Notes under the pieces: generated by a model
Database searches by the model: none
What the model was told of the DNA's origin: nothing
Seen by the model: only the letters and a program-made list of their open reading frames with translations
NCBI RefSeq assembly: GCF_001866055.1
Contig: NZ_MLQS01000001.1
Location: 685,701-749,700, forward strand
Direction: 5' to 3'
Source of the DNA: Anaerobacillus alkalidiazotrophicus
GTDB lineage: Bacteria; Bacillota; Bacilli; Bacillales_H; Anaerobacillaceae
DNA: 64,000 nt
In this document: piece after piece, positions 26,033 to 35,364 of the stretch
Layout: each line of letters starts with the position of its first letter
Position numbering within the stretch: the first letter of the stretch is position 1
Program-made: the position numbers and the translations under genes

Positions 26033-26854
26033 TTAGCTTTGTTCTAGTTCTAATTGGAAAGTTTGGTCTTCCATTTCATCTTGTTCATCTGCTTCTTCAG
26101 TTTCTTCTTCATCTTCATCTTCATTTGGATCATTTGCATTGTCACTAACATCTACAGCTGAAACTGTTTGATTGAAAAAATCCATTGGGTTTACTGGTGT
26201 ACCGTCTTGACGAATTTCAAAATGTACATGTACACCTGCGTCTTTGTTATAAAGACTTCTTCCAGCTTGAGCGATAATATCACCTTGTTTTACAGATTGA
26301 CCTTCTTCAACTTTTAGGTCATCTAAGCTTTGGTAAACAGTGACTACACCGTTGTCGTGTTCAATATGAACAACTTTACCAAACAATGCATCTTCTTCTG
26401 CTTTAACAACCGTACCACTCAATGCTGCAGTTACGTCAAATGTTTCACCGCTCTCCATTGCTAAATCAATGCCTTTATTTTGGCGGTAAGTATTATCATA
26501 AAGTACGAGAGCTTTTTTCTGTTCTTCTTCTGTAGCATCATAATCAAAGAAATAACCGATTACTTTCACTTCATCTTCATCGACCACTGGCATTTTGATC
26601 ACTTCATCGACTTTTGAAACTGGGAATGCATCTTCATAATTCACATCATTATCTGCACCAGTTTCATAGCCTTCACCGTCAACAACTGGTTGTTCTTGAG
26701 TTACATTATCTGTTCCTTGAAGATAAAGAACACCACTCAAAACAACTGCTCCTAAACCAAGATAAACTGCAGGTAAAGCCCAACGTTTTTTCATCATTTT
26801 CTGAAGGTTTGCCTTCATTTTTGTTAATTTAGAAGATTTATTTTCTTCTCTCAT
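26033..26854 (-). CDS. spoIIQ: Forespore engulfment protein SpoIIQ, LytM-like domain
   Basis: 273 residues. One membrane segment (about 22-42) follows a basic N-terminus. Residues about 130-230 form a LytM/M23 domain with GIDLAMESGETFDVTAALSGTVV and HVHFEIRQDG. In active M23 enzymes the first motif reads HxGxD; here it is QNKGIDLA, so one zinc His is lost, as in SpoIIQ of B. subtilis, which has no peptidase activity and instead binds SpoIIIAH across the intermembrane space. The last 40 residues are very acidic (DPNEDEDEEETEE), an extension. The position upstream of spoIIID agrees. It should be made in the forespore under sigma-F. Confidence 0.9.
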   Translation of the reverse strand: MREENKSSKLTKMKANLQKMMKKRWALPAVYLGLGAVVLSGVLYLQGTDNVTQEQPVVDGEGYETGADNDVNYEDAFPVSKVDEVIKMPVVDEDEVKVIGYFFDYDATEEEQKKALVLYDNTYRQNKGIDLAMESGETFDVTAALSGTVVKAEEDALFGKVVHIEHDNGVVTVYQSLDDLKVEEGQSVKQGDIIAQAGRSLYNKDAGVHVHFEIRQDGTPVNPMDFFNQTVSAVDVSDNANDPNEDEDEEETEEADEQDEMEDQTFQLELEQS

Positions 26855-27057
26855 TTAATCATCACCTCAGCAATCAGTCTGATCAAATTAACGGAATTAT
26901 ATACACAATTATAAAAAATATTAAATTTTTATTTTTCGACAAGGTTAGCAAAATTATTCATAGTTTTTTGTGAAAGTTTTGAAGGCAGTTTGTACTAAAT
27001 TTTGCACTGTGAGGGTGTGCTTTCACGTGATTAGCTTTTGGATGTTTGTTAAGGAAG

Positions 27058-27245
27058 GGATGCGGACACTGAGTACGTTATTTTAAGAATTCCATCAATT
27101 TTTTGCCCTTTTCGGACCGTGGTTCCGCTATTTGCTTAAATCCTTTAAAAAATGGCGCTTATCATACAAAATAAAGGATCTACTGTCCGATAACTTCTAG
27201 AATCGCACGTTTTATTGAAATTAACGGAACTGGTGTCCACTTAAT
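27058..27245. repeat. Family B four-unit dyad array
   Basis: Four small palindromic units: GCGGACACTGAGTACGTTATTT, CGGACCGTGGTTCCGCTATTTGC, AGGATCTACTGTCCGATAAC and TTAACGGAACTGGTGTCC. The first two and last two are in opposite orientation, so the whole array is a dyad of about 190 bases. The same architecture occurs at 32.05-32.24 kb. Confidence 0.75.
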
Positions 27246-27336
27246 CAATCTCTTGAAGTGATATAGGGAGCATTACAGGCCTTTTGATGCCCTTTTCTTA
27301 TAAAACTAACTAAATACCGGAACAAACTTAACACAT

Positions 27337-27475
27337 AAGAAAAGCGCAAGGCGCCCGCCTATCGGCGACAAACACTGGAAGGTCGGCAAGTAGCGGTCTG
27401 CTCTTTGACCGCAATTGACGAACTGAAGTGATCGAGCCGATGGCGCCTGGAGCTAGACAGTTTTCAAGTTAGAAA
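27337..27475. repeat. Family C element
   Basis: Begins AAGAAAAGCGCAAGGCGCC and ends TGGCGCCTGGAGCTAGACAG followed by TTTTCAAGTTAGAAATT. The GGCGCC parts can pair, so a transcript would fold into one long stem with inner hairpins (CGGCGA, GCGGTCTGC). The same ends occur at five other places. Confidence 0.75.
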
Positions 27476-27501
27476 TTTATAAATTCTGATTACATAAAAA
27501 A

Positions 27502-27537
27502 AACGCATGCGATTTTCGTAATGAAAATCTATGCGTT
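27502..27537 (-). terminator. Terminator of spoIID
   Basis: AACGCAT and ATGCGTT plus GATTTTC/GAAAATC form a stem of about 15 pairs with one mismatch; on the minus strand it is followed by eight T. It begins 16 bases after the spoIID stop. Confidence 0.9.
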
Positions 27538-27552
27538 CTCGGAATAACCTAA

Positions 27553-28575
27553 TTATTCTGCCAAAGCGGTAATAAAAGGGGCGATTGAGGATATTTGGAC
27601 ATCTTGGTAATAGTGTTGGATAATCTCTTGATAGCTTTTACCTTCTTTGGCCATTCCATCGGCACCGTACTGGCTCATGCCCACGCCGTGCCCCCAGCCT
27701 CTAGTTTCGATCACAACATTGTTTCCATTTCTCTCCCACCGGAAATCACTAGAGTCTAAATCTAACGCTTCTCTTACCTCTCGACCTGTAAATGTTTTCC
27801 CGTTTATTTTAACTTTTGCAACTCTTCCACTATCTGTACGCGCTGTAATTTCGCCAACAGTTCCATCATTAGGAAGTTGTACTCCTAATGCATTTGAGAA
27901 TTGCTGGGCTGAGATGATTTTTTCAGCTACATACCGAGGGGATGCAGTATCCCAAGGACTTTCAACACCTCTTAAGTATGGAATTTCATTTTGCCAGTAA
28001 TCTTCTGAATTTTCTGTATAGCCGTTACTCGTCGAAAAAAAGGTTGCTGTAATTGGCTCACCATCATAAGTAATAACTTGACCACGTGTGCTTTGGACTG
28101 CTTCTAGAATTCTCGAATACTTCCTGTCATATTCATTTCCCCATTTGCTTTGAAGTTCCTCTTTATTTTGGTAGACTTGGTGAATGACCGTATCTGTAAC
28201 TAATGCCCCTTCTGGCAACTTAGTATCAATTGGGTTTAACATGTGTTTAACGATGTAGGTACGCGCTGTTAACGCTTGCGCCTTTAATGCTTCAATGGAA
28301 AAATCTGCCGGCATTTCTGAAGCAACTACACCAACAATGTAATCTTCAAAGTCGACTTCTTCGATAACATTTGATTTCGTACGAAAAACTGGCACCGATA
28401 AATCCTCTGGTGATTCTAGTGATCGTTCTTGTGTATTCGTTGCGTTTGATGTTTGAACGACTGTGGAGTTCACCGTTTGCTCTTGTGCATCTCCTTTAAA
28501 TGCTAGAACAAGCATCGTAGGGATAATTAAAATGATACTACATAGAATTGCACCGATTATGATTAGTTGTCGCAT
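27553..28575 (-). CDS. spoIID: Stage II sporulation protein D (SpoIID), lytic transglycosylase
   Basis: 340 residues. One N-terminal membrane segment (about 4-26) anchors it with the catalytic part outside. The SpoIID core includes EDYIVGVVASEMPADFSIEALKAQALTARTY, which holds the catalytic Glu, and the C-terminal RGWGHGVGMSQYGADGMA motif. SpoIID cuts glycan strands during engulfment and needs SpoIIM and SpoIIP, neither of which lies in this window. It follows murA as in B. subtilis, but 678 bases of intergenic DNA separate them, so it is transcribed separately, probably by sigma-E. It ends at a strong terminator. Confidence 0.96.
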   Translation of the reverse strand: MRQLIIIGAILCSIILIIPTMLVLAFKGDAQEQTVNSTVVQTSNATNTQERSLESPEDLSVPVFRTKSNVIEEVDFEDYIVGVVASEMPADFSIEALKAQALTARTYIVKHMLNPIDTKLPEGALVTDTVIHQVYQNKEELQSKWGNEYDRKYSRILEAVQSTRGQVITYDGEPITATFFSTSNGYTENSEDYWQNEIPYLRGVESPWDTASPRYVAEKIISAQQFSNALGVQLPNDGTVGEITARTDSGRVAKVKINGKTFTGREVREALDLDSSDFRWERNGNNVVIETRGWGHGVGMSQYGADGMAKEGKSYQEIIQHYYQDVQISSIAPFITALAE

Positions 28576-28872
28576 TGCCTATACGCCTCCAGTTTTTGAA
28601 ATTGGGCTAAGATTTGTAGACGATACTTGCAGCTAATATTCTATTGTCTATACGGAGTCTATGACTATTTCAGAGAAAATAGACCTTTAAATTCAGAGTC
28701 TAAATAAGTGAGTGAATATCATAATTAACTAAATTTGTTGGAGACGATCTTCATCCAACAACATTTAGTATCCGATCAGTGAAAAATAAACAAGTATGAA
28801 ATTATAAAAATTCTATCTTTATGTTTATGTATTTGAGTGAATTTCATAATTACAATAACCGAGCTACATAAA

Positions 28873-28928
28873 GCTGAACTTCAATCAGCGGGGGTTTTCC
28901 TTCATCCCCCACTGATTGTTAGTTCAAC
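28873..28928. repeat. Long GC-rich hairpin 1
   Basis: GCTGAACTTCAATCAGCGGGGG and CCCCCACTGATTGTTAGTTCAAC pair over about 22 positions with few mismatches around a TTTTCCTTCAT loop. No T run follows, so it is not an ordinary terminator. Confidence 0.7.
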
Positions 28929-28942
28929 TTATCGGACCTTTA

Positions 28943-29011
28943 GGGGCAGTTTATCCCCCACCTAAACGTCTCGATTTTCTTAAGTTTTGAGGTGGGGGTC
29001 TTACTTGCCCC
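28943..29011. repeat. Long GC-rich hairpin 2
   Basis: GGGGCAGTTTATCCCCCACCT and AGGTGGGGGTCTTACTTGCCCC pair with a small internal bulge around an AT-rich loop of about 26 bases. It sits 14 bases from hairpin 1; the two may be ends or a remnant of one element. Confidence 0.7.
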
Positions 29012-29139
29012 TTAAGAGTGGGATAAAGCTATATCTAATTGTGAAAATACTGGACTATGATTCATTAATTTAATAGACAGAATAAATTTTCATGACATTA
29101 TCCTCAATCTCCAAAAGTTTGTCCATATTTAAAAATCAA

Positions 29140-29176
29140 AAAGGAGAGTTTTTCATTTGTGTGAAATACTCTCCTG
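29140..29176 (-). terminator. Terminator of murA
   Basis: AGGAGAGTTTTTCA and TGAAATACTCTCCT form a 13-bp stem with one mismatch; on the minus strand TTTTTGATTTTT follows. It lies about 80 bases after the murA stop. Confidence 0.85.
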
Positions 29177-29253
29177 TGTTGTTTTAGAATAGAATAGCTT
29201 TGCTTTTTGTCCAAAATGATGTCACACAACATAACAGACAAAAACGGGCATAC

Positions 29254-30579
29254 CTATGCTAAGTTTGGATTCATTTTTAATGGAGACGGTGCCTCAAGGT
29301 TTTCAAGTTGAGTGTGATTAACTTCATATACTCTTTCGACCTGTGCCCCTAGGCTTCTTAGTTTTCCAGCAAAGTCAACGTAGCCACGGTCAATGTGCTT
29401 TAATTCCACAACTCTTGTATAGCCATCTGCTACGAGTCCTGCAATGACTAAAGCAGCTCCAGCTCGTAAATCAGTAGCTGCAACTTCTGCTCCTTGTAGG
29501 GAAGTTGGGCCTGAAATAATTGCTGTTCTACCTTCAATTTTAATATCTCCATTCATACGACGGAATTCTTCCACGTGCATGAAGCGATTTTCAAAAACTG
29601 TTTCTGTAATCATACTTGCGCCTTCTGCTTTTAAAAGTAGAGACATCATTTGTGATTGCATATCTGTCGGGAAACCTGGATGAGGCATCGTCTTAATATC
29701 AATTGACTTTAATTTTTCCGGACCAATGACGCGAATACCTGTTTCTTCATCAATAATAGTAACACCCATTTCTTCCATTTTGGCGATTAATGGACGTAAA
29801 TGTTCAGAAAGGGCACCTTCAACAAATACGTCACCACCAGTAATGGCAGCGGCAACCATAAATGTTCCTGCTTCAATACGATCTGGGATTATCGTATGCT
29901 TTGCACCAACAAGTTTTTCGACTCCTTCAATACGAATCGTACCTGTACCAGCACCACGAACTTTCGCTCCCATTGCATTTAAATACGTAGCTAAACATAC
30001 AATCTCAGGTTCTTCTGCTACGTTCTCAATGATTGTTGTTCCTTTTGCAAGTGTAGCAGCCATCATAATATTTTCAGTTGCGCCTACACTAGGAAAATCC
30101 AAATAAATTTTTGCTCCTTTAAGGCGTCCGTCCACTTTAGCCTCAATAAAACCATTACCAATTTCTACTTTGGCTCCCATTGCTTCAAACCCTTTTAAGT
30201 GCTGGTCAATTGGACGTGAACCAATTGCACATCCGCCTGGAAGGGCAATTCGTGCATGACCAACTCGAGCCAATAGCGGACCCATAACAAGAAACGAGGC
30301 TCTCATTTTTCGAACGTACTCAAAAGGAGCTTCCGTTTTTAATGTTTTTTGGGCGTCCACTTCGATGCTTCCATTTTCATAAGAAACATCAATATTTAAA
30401 TTTCGTAAAACTTCATTTATTGTGTATACATCAGCAAGTGCTGGTGCATCATAAATGTGGCTCTTTCCTTCACTACCTAAAATAGATGCAGCGATTACTG
30501 GTAAAACAGCATTTTTAGCGCCTTCGACTTTCACTTTACCAGATAACCGTTTACCTCCTTGGACTATTATTTTTTCCAA
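29254..30579 (-). CDS. murA: UDP-N-acetylglucosamine 1-carboxyvinyltransferase MurA
   Basis: 441 residues, starting at a TTG (30579) with GGAGGGG six bases upstream. [17 protein letters not shown] at the N-terminus, [16 protein letters not shown], and [24 protein letters not shown] with the catalytic Cys are the MurA signatures. It adds enolpyruvate to UDP-GlcNAc, the first committed step of peptidoglycan synthesis, in the cytoplasm, and is the fosfomycin target; the Cys is present, so it should be sensitive by that criterion. Position between ywmB and spoIID matches murAA of B. subtilis rather than murAB. The TTG start may lower expression. Confidence 0.97.
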   Translation of the reverse strand: MEKIIVQGGKRLSGKVKVEGAKNAVLPVIAASILGSEGKSHIYDAPALADVYTINEVLRNLNIDVSYENGSIEVDAQKTLKTEAPFEYVRKMRASFLVMGPLLARVGHARIALPGGCAIGSRPIDQHLKGFEAMGAKVEIGNGFIEAKVDGRLKGAKIYLDFPSVGATENIMMAATLAKGTTIIENVAEEPEIVCLATYLNAMGAKVRGAGTGTIRIEGVEKLVGAKHTIIPDRIEAGTFMVAAAITGGDVFVEGALSEHLRPLIAKMEEMGVTIIDEETGIRVIGPEKLKSIDIKTMPHPGFPTDMQSQMMSLLLKAEGASMITETVFENRFMHVEEFRRMNGDIKIEGRTAIISGPTSLQGAEVAATDLRAGAALVIAGLVADGYTRVVELKHIDRGYVDFAGKLRSLGAQVERVYEVNHTQLENLEAPSPLKMNPNLA

Positions 30580-30612
30580 CGTATTCCCCTCCGACGTCCA
30601 GTTTCTATACTA

Positions 30613-31389
30613 TTAATATTCAGTCGTAATTATCGGCGTGCCAATTGTCACGGTAGTTTCACCGCCCAATCGTTCATTTGCTCGAATAGCTAGTTGTAAA
30701 TTCATACTTTCTTCAGTGGTTGTTAAGGAACTGTTCCATATATTAGTGTATGCAGAGATGGAAATGAACGTTTCCTCTTTTAATGCCTCAATTTTTTGAG
30801 CAGAGAATTCTTTCAATAAAAGTTCTGCTTGCTCACCTAAACCAAGATTTAGTTTATCACTGCCATTTCCTGTTGCACAAGTGAAAATTTTGGTATTCTT
30901 ATTAAATAAGTCTTGATGCCTAAAAAGTACTACTGACGTAAGGGAGTCTAATTGCTTTTCGGATAATGTTTGAACACCTTGAACTTCGTAAATTAGATAT
31001 GAATGTAACTGCTTGTTGTGAGGGTAGACAATGTAGGTAAGTGTTTGGGTAACACCTATATCGTGGTGAATAAATGTGCCGATCGCCTTTTTTTGGTCTT
31101 TTGGGTAATCTTTTAGTGGTTCCCAATCAAAATGGCTTAACATCTGTTGAATTGTCTTTAATTCTTTTTCATATTCACCTGGTTCTGTCCAGTGATTTAA
31201 TTGCCCCCGTGTATATAGCGTCCATTCAGTAAGCTCAATATCATGTTTATCCATGACATCTACAATTTGGTTTAACTCAGAGAACAGATTTTCTACCGTT
31301 GCTTCTCCTTTCTCGCTTAGTCCTAAATAATAAAGACTAAAGAAAACAATACCAAAAAATATGATGTGCAGCTTATTTTTATTCCCCAT
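30613..31389 (-). CDS. ywmB: YwmB family exported protein
   Basis: 258 residues. An N-terminal hydrophobic segment (about 8-22, LHIIFFGIVFFSLYYLG) acts as a signal or anchor, leaving the rest outside. The remainder matches the YwmB family (DUF1779, sometimes called TATA-box-binding-like for its fold): YTRGQLNHWTEPGEYEKELKTI near residue 60 and the closing GTPIITTEY. Function is unknown. It precedes murA by 33 bases and is probably co-transcribed with it, which hints at an envelope role. The order ywzB, ywmB, murA is that of B. subtilis. Confidence 0.85.
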   Translation of the reverse strand: MGNKNKLHIIFFGIVFFSLYYLGLSEKGEATVENLFSELNQIVDVMDKHDIELTEWTLYTRGQLNHWTEPGEYEKELKTIQQMLSHFDWEPLKDYPKDQKKAIGTFIHHDIGVTQTLTYIVYPHNKQLHSYLIYEVQGVQTLSEKQLDSLTSVVLFRHQDLFNKNTKIFTCATGNGSDKLNLGLGEQAELLLKEFSAQKIEALKEETFISISAYTNIWNSSLTTTEESMNLQLAIRANERLGGETTVTIGTPIITTEY

Positions 31390-31512
31390 GTTTCTCTCTC
31401 TCCTTATACGTTCGATTTCGTCGAACTAATCTCTTACTAGCATTTTTACCAGTTCGAGAGTATAAATACATGGAAGTTGTAGTTAAAAGTCGACAAAATC
31501 AGTATTTAATTA

Positions 31513-31612
31513 AGGAGAGCAAAAGCACCTTGGTCACGAGCAGCTGTTCTTGTTTCACTCCATTTACTCGTCGTAAAACAGCTACGAAGTGACCAAGCTG
31601 AAGCTAGATCGC
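31513..31612. repeat. Family C element, variant copy
   Basis: AGCAAAAGCACCTTGGTCACGAGCAGCTG begins like the 58.6-kb copy, and the end reads GTGACCAAGCTGAAGCTAGATCG. GGTCAC and GTGACC arms can pair. It lies between ywzB and ywmB and touches the ywzB stop. Confidence 0.6.
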
Positions 31613-31845
31613 TAAAAGAGAAAGCGAAGCATTTTTGACCAGTTTAAGTAATCTAAAAAGAAGCCACTTACTAACTGTGTTAATGCAATAGTTGTAATAA
31701 TCATTAGTACTTTCCCTTGAGGTCCTTTAGGATTTTTCACAAGGAATTCAAAACGAAACGCTTGCAAAGCCCACCAAATGACAACTAAAAATGCAAGATT
31801 TACAAGAAGGTGGACAAGAGCTTGTTGTCCAAACTGTTCTAACAT
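31612..31845 (-). CDS. ywzB: DUF1146 family membrane protein YwzB
   Basis: 77 residues with two membrane segments (about 10-30 and 46-66). VNLAFLVVIWWALQAFRFEF and the FLDYLNWS end match the YwzB/DUF1146 family, found in bacilli next to the atp operon. Here the 11 nuo genes and a NERD gene lie between it and atpC. The ATG at 31845 has AGGAG upstream. A family C repeat abuts its stop codon. Function unknown; an accessory role in the membrane energy apparatus has no direct support. Confidence 0.85.
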   Translation of the reverse strand: MLEQFGQQALVHLLVNLAFLVVIWWALQAFRFEFLVKNPKGPQGKVLMIITTIALTQLVSGFFLDYLNWSKMLRFLF

Positions 31846-32322
31846 TTGTAAAAACTCCTAACCTTACGTATTTCTGTTATATATCATAATTTTTTTCATG
31901 ACTACGTATGAAGAAAAATGATAATGCTATAAAAAAACCACTTATATAACAGACACATTTTCTATAATAACGAAATTTATAAAAAAAAGCTATTTTAAAT
32001 ATGAAGAAAGCTGACTATTTTCTTCGACAAAGAGTATTATGACATTTTTTATCCGATCGGACAGAGAATCCGTTATTTTAAGAAAAATTTGATTTTAAAG
32101 CTTTTTGCGGACCGTGGTTCCGTTATTTGCTCGAAATTACCTAGAATTATCACGAAAAATAGCAAATAACGGAACCTAAGTCCGTTAGCTTCATAAAACA
32201 TCCAATTTTTCAGAAATAACGGAACTGTAGTCCGCTTCCTCGGCAGCTCATCTCCTAAACTTCAAAAATGGCACCACCTTTGATCCACCTTGCACCGACC
32301 TCTGTTCCCTACCTGCCCAAAA
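31846..32322. other. Intergenic gap between nuoN terminator and ywzB
   Basis: About 480 bases. The half nearest ywzB is very AT-rich and should hold its promoter. A family B dyad array occupies 32050-32243. No gene seen. Confidence 0.6.
32050..32243. repeat. Family B four-unit dyad array
   Basis: Four units: CGGACAGAGAATCCGTTATTTT, CGGACCGTGGTTCCGTTATTTGC, GCAAATAACGGAACCTAAGTCCGTTA and AAATAACGGAACTGTAGTCCGC. Two face each way, as at 27.1 kb. Each unit is a small palindrome (for example TAACGGA/TCCGTTA). Confidence 0.85.
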
Positions 32323-32324
32323 CA

Positions 32325-32357
32325 AAACCTACCAAAATTTATCATTTTGGTAGGTTT
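32325..32357 (-). terminator. Terminator of the nuo operon
   Basis: AAACCTACCAAAAT and ATTTTGGTAGGTTT form a perfect 14-bp stem with a five-base loop, 24 bases after the nuoN stop. The minus-strand tail TTTGTTTTGGG is only moderately T-rich. Confidence 0.85.
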
Positions 32358-32380
32358 GAATTTTTTATAATTTGTGAATA

Positions 32381-33835
32381 CTAAAGGATGATCCACATTA
32401 AGCCGTTCATATAGTTGGTCAGCATGTTGGCAAAAAGAGCTAGGCCGAAAGTACCGATAAGTGAAATTGTCACGATAAGCGAAATGCTTGTCGGTGCTTT
32501 TAGCATGCTATTATTTTCCTTAGGATCCATCATGTACATTTGTCTAATAATTCCAAAGTAATAGAAGAACGAGATTGTACTTGTTACAATTAGAACCACT
32601 GCGAGCCATACCATTTCACTCGACATGACGCCTAAGAAAATGTACACCTTCCCAACAAAACCGGCTGTGATCGGTAAACCTGTCATCGAAAGAAGGAAAA
32701 CAGTCATCGAATGCGCTAGGAATGGAGATCGTTTTCGAAGCCCGGCAAAGCTAGAAATATCTTCACTCTCTGCATTTTCCGTTACGTGTGTAATAATCGC
32801 AAACGCCCCTAATGTCATAAATATATAAGCAAATGCGTAGTAAACGATCATACTCATCGTAATGTTAAACGAAAGTGACGCAGCAAGTGGAACGAGTAAG
32901 TAACCCGCTTGCGCAATTCCTGAGTAAGCCATTAGACGCTTCACATTCTTCTGTACTAATGCAACTGTATTACCAATAATCATCGTTAACGCTGCAATCA
33001 CAGCAATCACGAAATACCACTCATGATAAATTCCACCAAAACCTACAGCCAAAATTCGAAGCATAATCGCAAATCCAGCAACTTTTGAAACGGTAGCTAA
33101 AAACCCTGTAATTGGTGTTGGTGCGCCTTCATAAACGTCTGGAGCCCACATATGGAACGGTACAATTGAAATTTTAAAACCGAAACCTGCAATCATAAAT
33201 AGTAATGACATAATCACTAAGTACGGATATTGTCCGTATAACTGTTGAATGCCTGATCCAATTTCTCCTAAATTCGTCGTTCCTGTTAAACCATACATAA
33301 ATGACATTCCGTATAAAATGAACGCCGATGCTGTCCCACCTAGCACAACATATTTTAGTGCCGCTTCAGACGATTTTGCTTGGTTTTTACGGAAACCAGC
33401 TAAACAGTAAGAAGAAATACTTAGGATCTCAAGTCCAATAAATAACGTAATTAAATCGGCAGACGATACCATTAACATCGCACCAAGTGATGCAAAAAGT
33501 AAAAGCGAGTACAGTTCACCTTGATACATTTCTTCGTGCTTTTCCATATAAGACATGGAATTAATAATCACAAGCGCAACCCCAATTAAGATGACAATCT
33601 TAAATAGCATTGCATAAGGATCGACAACGAACGTTGCACCTATTGATCCTGGTGTTTGGTTAAAAATAACGACAAGAATGATCGTAATTAGAAGTGAAAA
33701 TACGCTTAAAATACCGATGAACGGCTTTTTGCCACGTATGCCTGTTGTAAAATCAATCGTAAACACTGTTAAAGCAAGTATTGCCAACACAATCTCCGGA
33801 GTCATTAAAGACCAGTCTGCGTTAAATGCTGTCAT
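32381..33835 (-). CDS. nuoN: NADH-quinone oxidoreductase subunit N
   Basis: 484 residues, about 14 membrane segments. It is the smallest of the three antiporter-like proton-pumping subunits of complex I. FKISIVPFHMWAPDVYEGAPTPITGFLATVSKVAGF carries the conserved Lys and the family signature, and VQKNVKRLMAYSGIAQAGYLL holds a second channel Lys. The gene is last in the nuo operon, following nuoM by five bases, and ends at a terminator. Length is normal. The whole operon lacks the genes for the NADH-oxidising module. Confidence 0.96.
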   Translation of the reverse strand: MTAFNADWSLMTPEIVLAILALTVFTIDFTTGIRGKKPFIGILSVFSLLITIILVVIFNQTPGSIGATFVVDPYAMLFKIVILIGVALVIINSMSYMEKHEEMYQGELYSLLLFASLGAMLMVSSADLITLFIGLEILSISSYCLAGFRKNQAKSSEAALKYVVLGGTASAFILYGMSFMYGLTGTTNLGEIGSGIQQLYGQYPYLVIMSLLFMIAGFGFKISIVPFHMWAPDVYEGAPTPITGFLATVSKVAGFAIMLRILAVGFGGIYHEWYFVIAVIAALTMIIGNTVALVQKNVKRLMAYSGIAQAGYLLVPLAASLSFNITMSMIVYYAFAYIFMTLGAFAIITHVTENAESEDISSFAGLRKRSPFLAHSMTVFLLSMTGLPITAGFVGKVYIFLGVMSSEMVWLAVVLIVTSTISFFYYFGIIRQMYMMDPKENNSMLKAPTSISLIVTISLIGTFGLALFANMLTNYMNGLMWIIL

Positions 33836-33840
33836 TGTCT

Positions 33841-35364
33841 TTAACCCCCTATCTTCGACACAATGTCGATCACTGTAATATTAATAACGTCACTTAAAAT
33901 CGCTGGGTACACCCCAATTAAAATCGTTAAACCGAGTAAGCAAATCATTGGGATATATTCAATTGGACGTGCATCTTCTAAATGTGCATTTGATTGATGT
34001 AATTGTCCAAATGTCGTTCTTTGCATCGCCCACAATAAGTATGCAGCTGTGAGAATGATACCAAGTGCCGCAACAACAGCGATTGTTTTTGCAGCAGGAA
34101 TGATTTCCGGAGATGCCCCGAAAATACCCATAAATGCTAACAACTCACTAACGAACCCTGACATGCCCGGTAGTCCAACTGAAGCCATAGCGGCGGCCAG
34201 TAAGAACCCAGCCAAAATTGGGATCGTTTTTGATAAACCACCTAAGTCTTCGATCATACGTGTATGAGTTCTCTCGTAAATCGCCCCAACCATAAAGAAT
34301 AGAAGTGCCGCGATAAAGCCGTGAGAAACTAATTGGAAAATTGCGCCTTGCATCCCTTGCGTCGTGAATGACGCTGCACCTAATAAGACAATCCCCATAT
34401 GTGAAATACTTGAGTAAGCCACAAGTTTTTTCAAATCTTTTTGCACAAGAGCGAGTAACGCACCATAAATGATGTTTACAACCCCAAGGATTGCAATTAA
34501 AAAGGCAAATTTCGCTGCTTGATCTGGTAAAATTCCAAATCCGACACGAAGTAATCCGTATGCACCCATTTTTAACAATACACCCGCTAAAATCATACTA
34601 GCTGGAGTTGGCGCTTGAACGTGGGCATCTGGTAACCACGTATGGAAAGGGAAAATTGGTAATTTTACAGCAAAAGCAACAAATAAAGTTATGAACAAAC
34701 CAGCTTTAAATGCGTCTGAAATAATGTGAGCATTCGCAGGATTTGCATAAATTTCAGCTAATCGTAGGAAGTTTAACGTTGCTTCCTCAGCGACTGCGCC
34801 TTGGTAGAACATCGCAAAGAAGGCAATTAACATGACTGCACTTCCTAGTCCTGTATACAGTAGAAACTTAAACGCTGCATATTCTTTTTGACTTCCACCC
34901 CAAATTCCGATGATAAAAAACATTGGAATTAACGTTAATTCAAAGAATAAGAAGAACAAGAACATGTCGAGAGCCACAAATACTCCTAGCATCCCTGTTA
35001 GTAAAATAAGCATCCAAACGAAGTATTCTTTCACACGTTCTTTAATCGATACTGATGCAATGATTCCAAGGAATGTAACGATCGTTGTTAATACTAAAAG
35101 CGGCATCGATAGTCCATCAACACCTAATTGATAGTTAAACGAAACAAACCCTAAATCGATCCACGTATAGTTTTCAGCAAACTGCATTCCTGAGGTGCTT
35201 CGATTAAAGCCATTCCAGACAATAACTGAAATAATCAAGGTCACAAAAGCGGTGATGCCTGCAACTGAACGAATGACATTTTTATGTTCATTAGGAATGG
35301 TTAAAATGATTAACGCTCCTAATAAAGGTAAAAAGACGAGTACACTTAATATATTTGGGATCAT
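33841..35364 (-). CDS. nuoM: NADH-quinone oxidoreductase subunit M
   Basis: 507 residues with about 14 membrane segments. FFFELTLIPMFFIIGIWGG holds the conserved Glu, AVKLPIFPFHTWLPDAHVQAPTPASMILAG the channel Lys, and LVQKDLKKLVAYSSISHMGIVLLG a second Lys. These are the marks of the central antiporter-like proton channel of complex I. The ATG overlaps the nuoL stop region (4-base overlap), and nuoN follows five bases later. Normal length. Confidence 0.97.
   Translation of the reverse strand: MIPNILSVLVFLPLLGALIILTIPNEHKNVIRSVAGITAFVTLIISVIVWNGFNRSTSGMQFAENYTWIDLGFVSFNYQLGVDGLSMPLLVLTTIVTFLGIIASVSIKERVKEYFVWMLILLTGMLGVFVALDMFLFFLFFELTLIPMFFIIGIWGGSQKEYAAFKFLLYTGLGSAVMLIAFFAMFYQGAVAEEATLNFLRLAEIYANPANAHIISDAFKAGLFITLFVAFAVKLPIFPFHTWLPDAHVQAPTPASMILAGVLLKMGAYGLLRVGFGILPDQAAKFAFLIAILGVVNIIYGALLALVQKDLKKLVAYSSISHMGIVLLGAASFTTQGMQGAIFQLVSHGFIAALLFFMVGAIYERTHTRMIEDLGGLSKTIPILAGFLLAAAMASVGLPGMSGFVSELLAFMGIFGASPEIIPAAKTIAVVAALGIILTAAYLLWAMQRTTFGQLHQSNAHLEDARPIEYIPMICLLGLTILIGVYPAILSDVINITVIDIVSKIGG

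Larger units (their letters stand above)
26855..27494. other. Long repeat-bearing gap between spoIID terminator and spoIIQ
   Basis: About 640 bases. It carries one family B dyad array (27058-27245) and one family C element (27337-27475), listed separately. The first 150 bases are AT-rich and should hold the sigma-F promoter of spoIIQ. No gene seen. Confidence 0.6.
28576..29139. other. Intergenic gap between murA terminator and spoIID
   Basis: About 560 bases. Two large GC-rich hairpins fill 28873-29011. Before them, an 18-base direct repeat (TGAGTGAATaTCATAATTA at about 28711 and TGAGTGAATtTCATAATTA at about 28834) brackets AT-rich DNA. No gene seen; the spoIID promoter should lie in 28576-28700. 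Confidence 0.55.
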
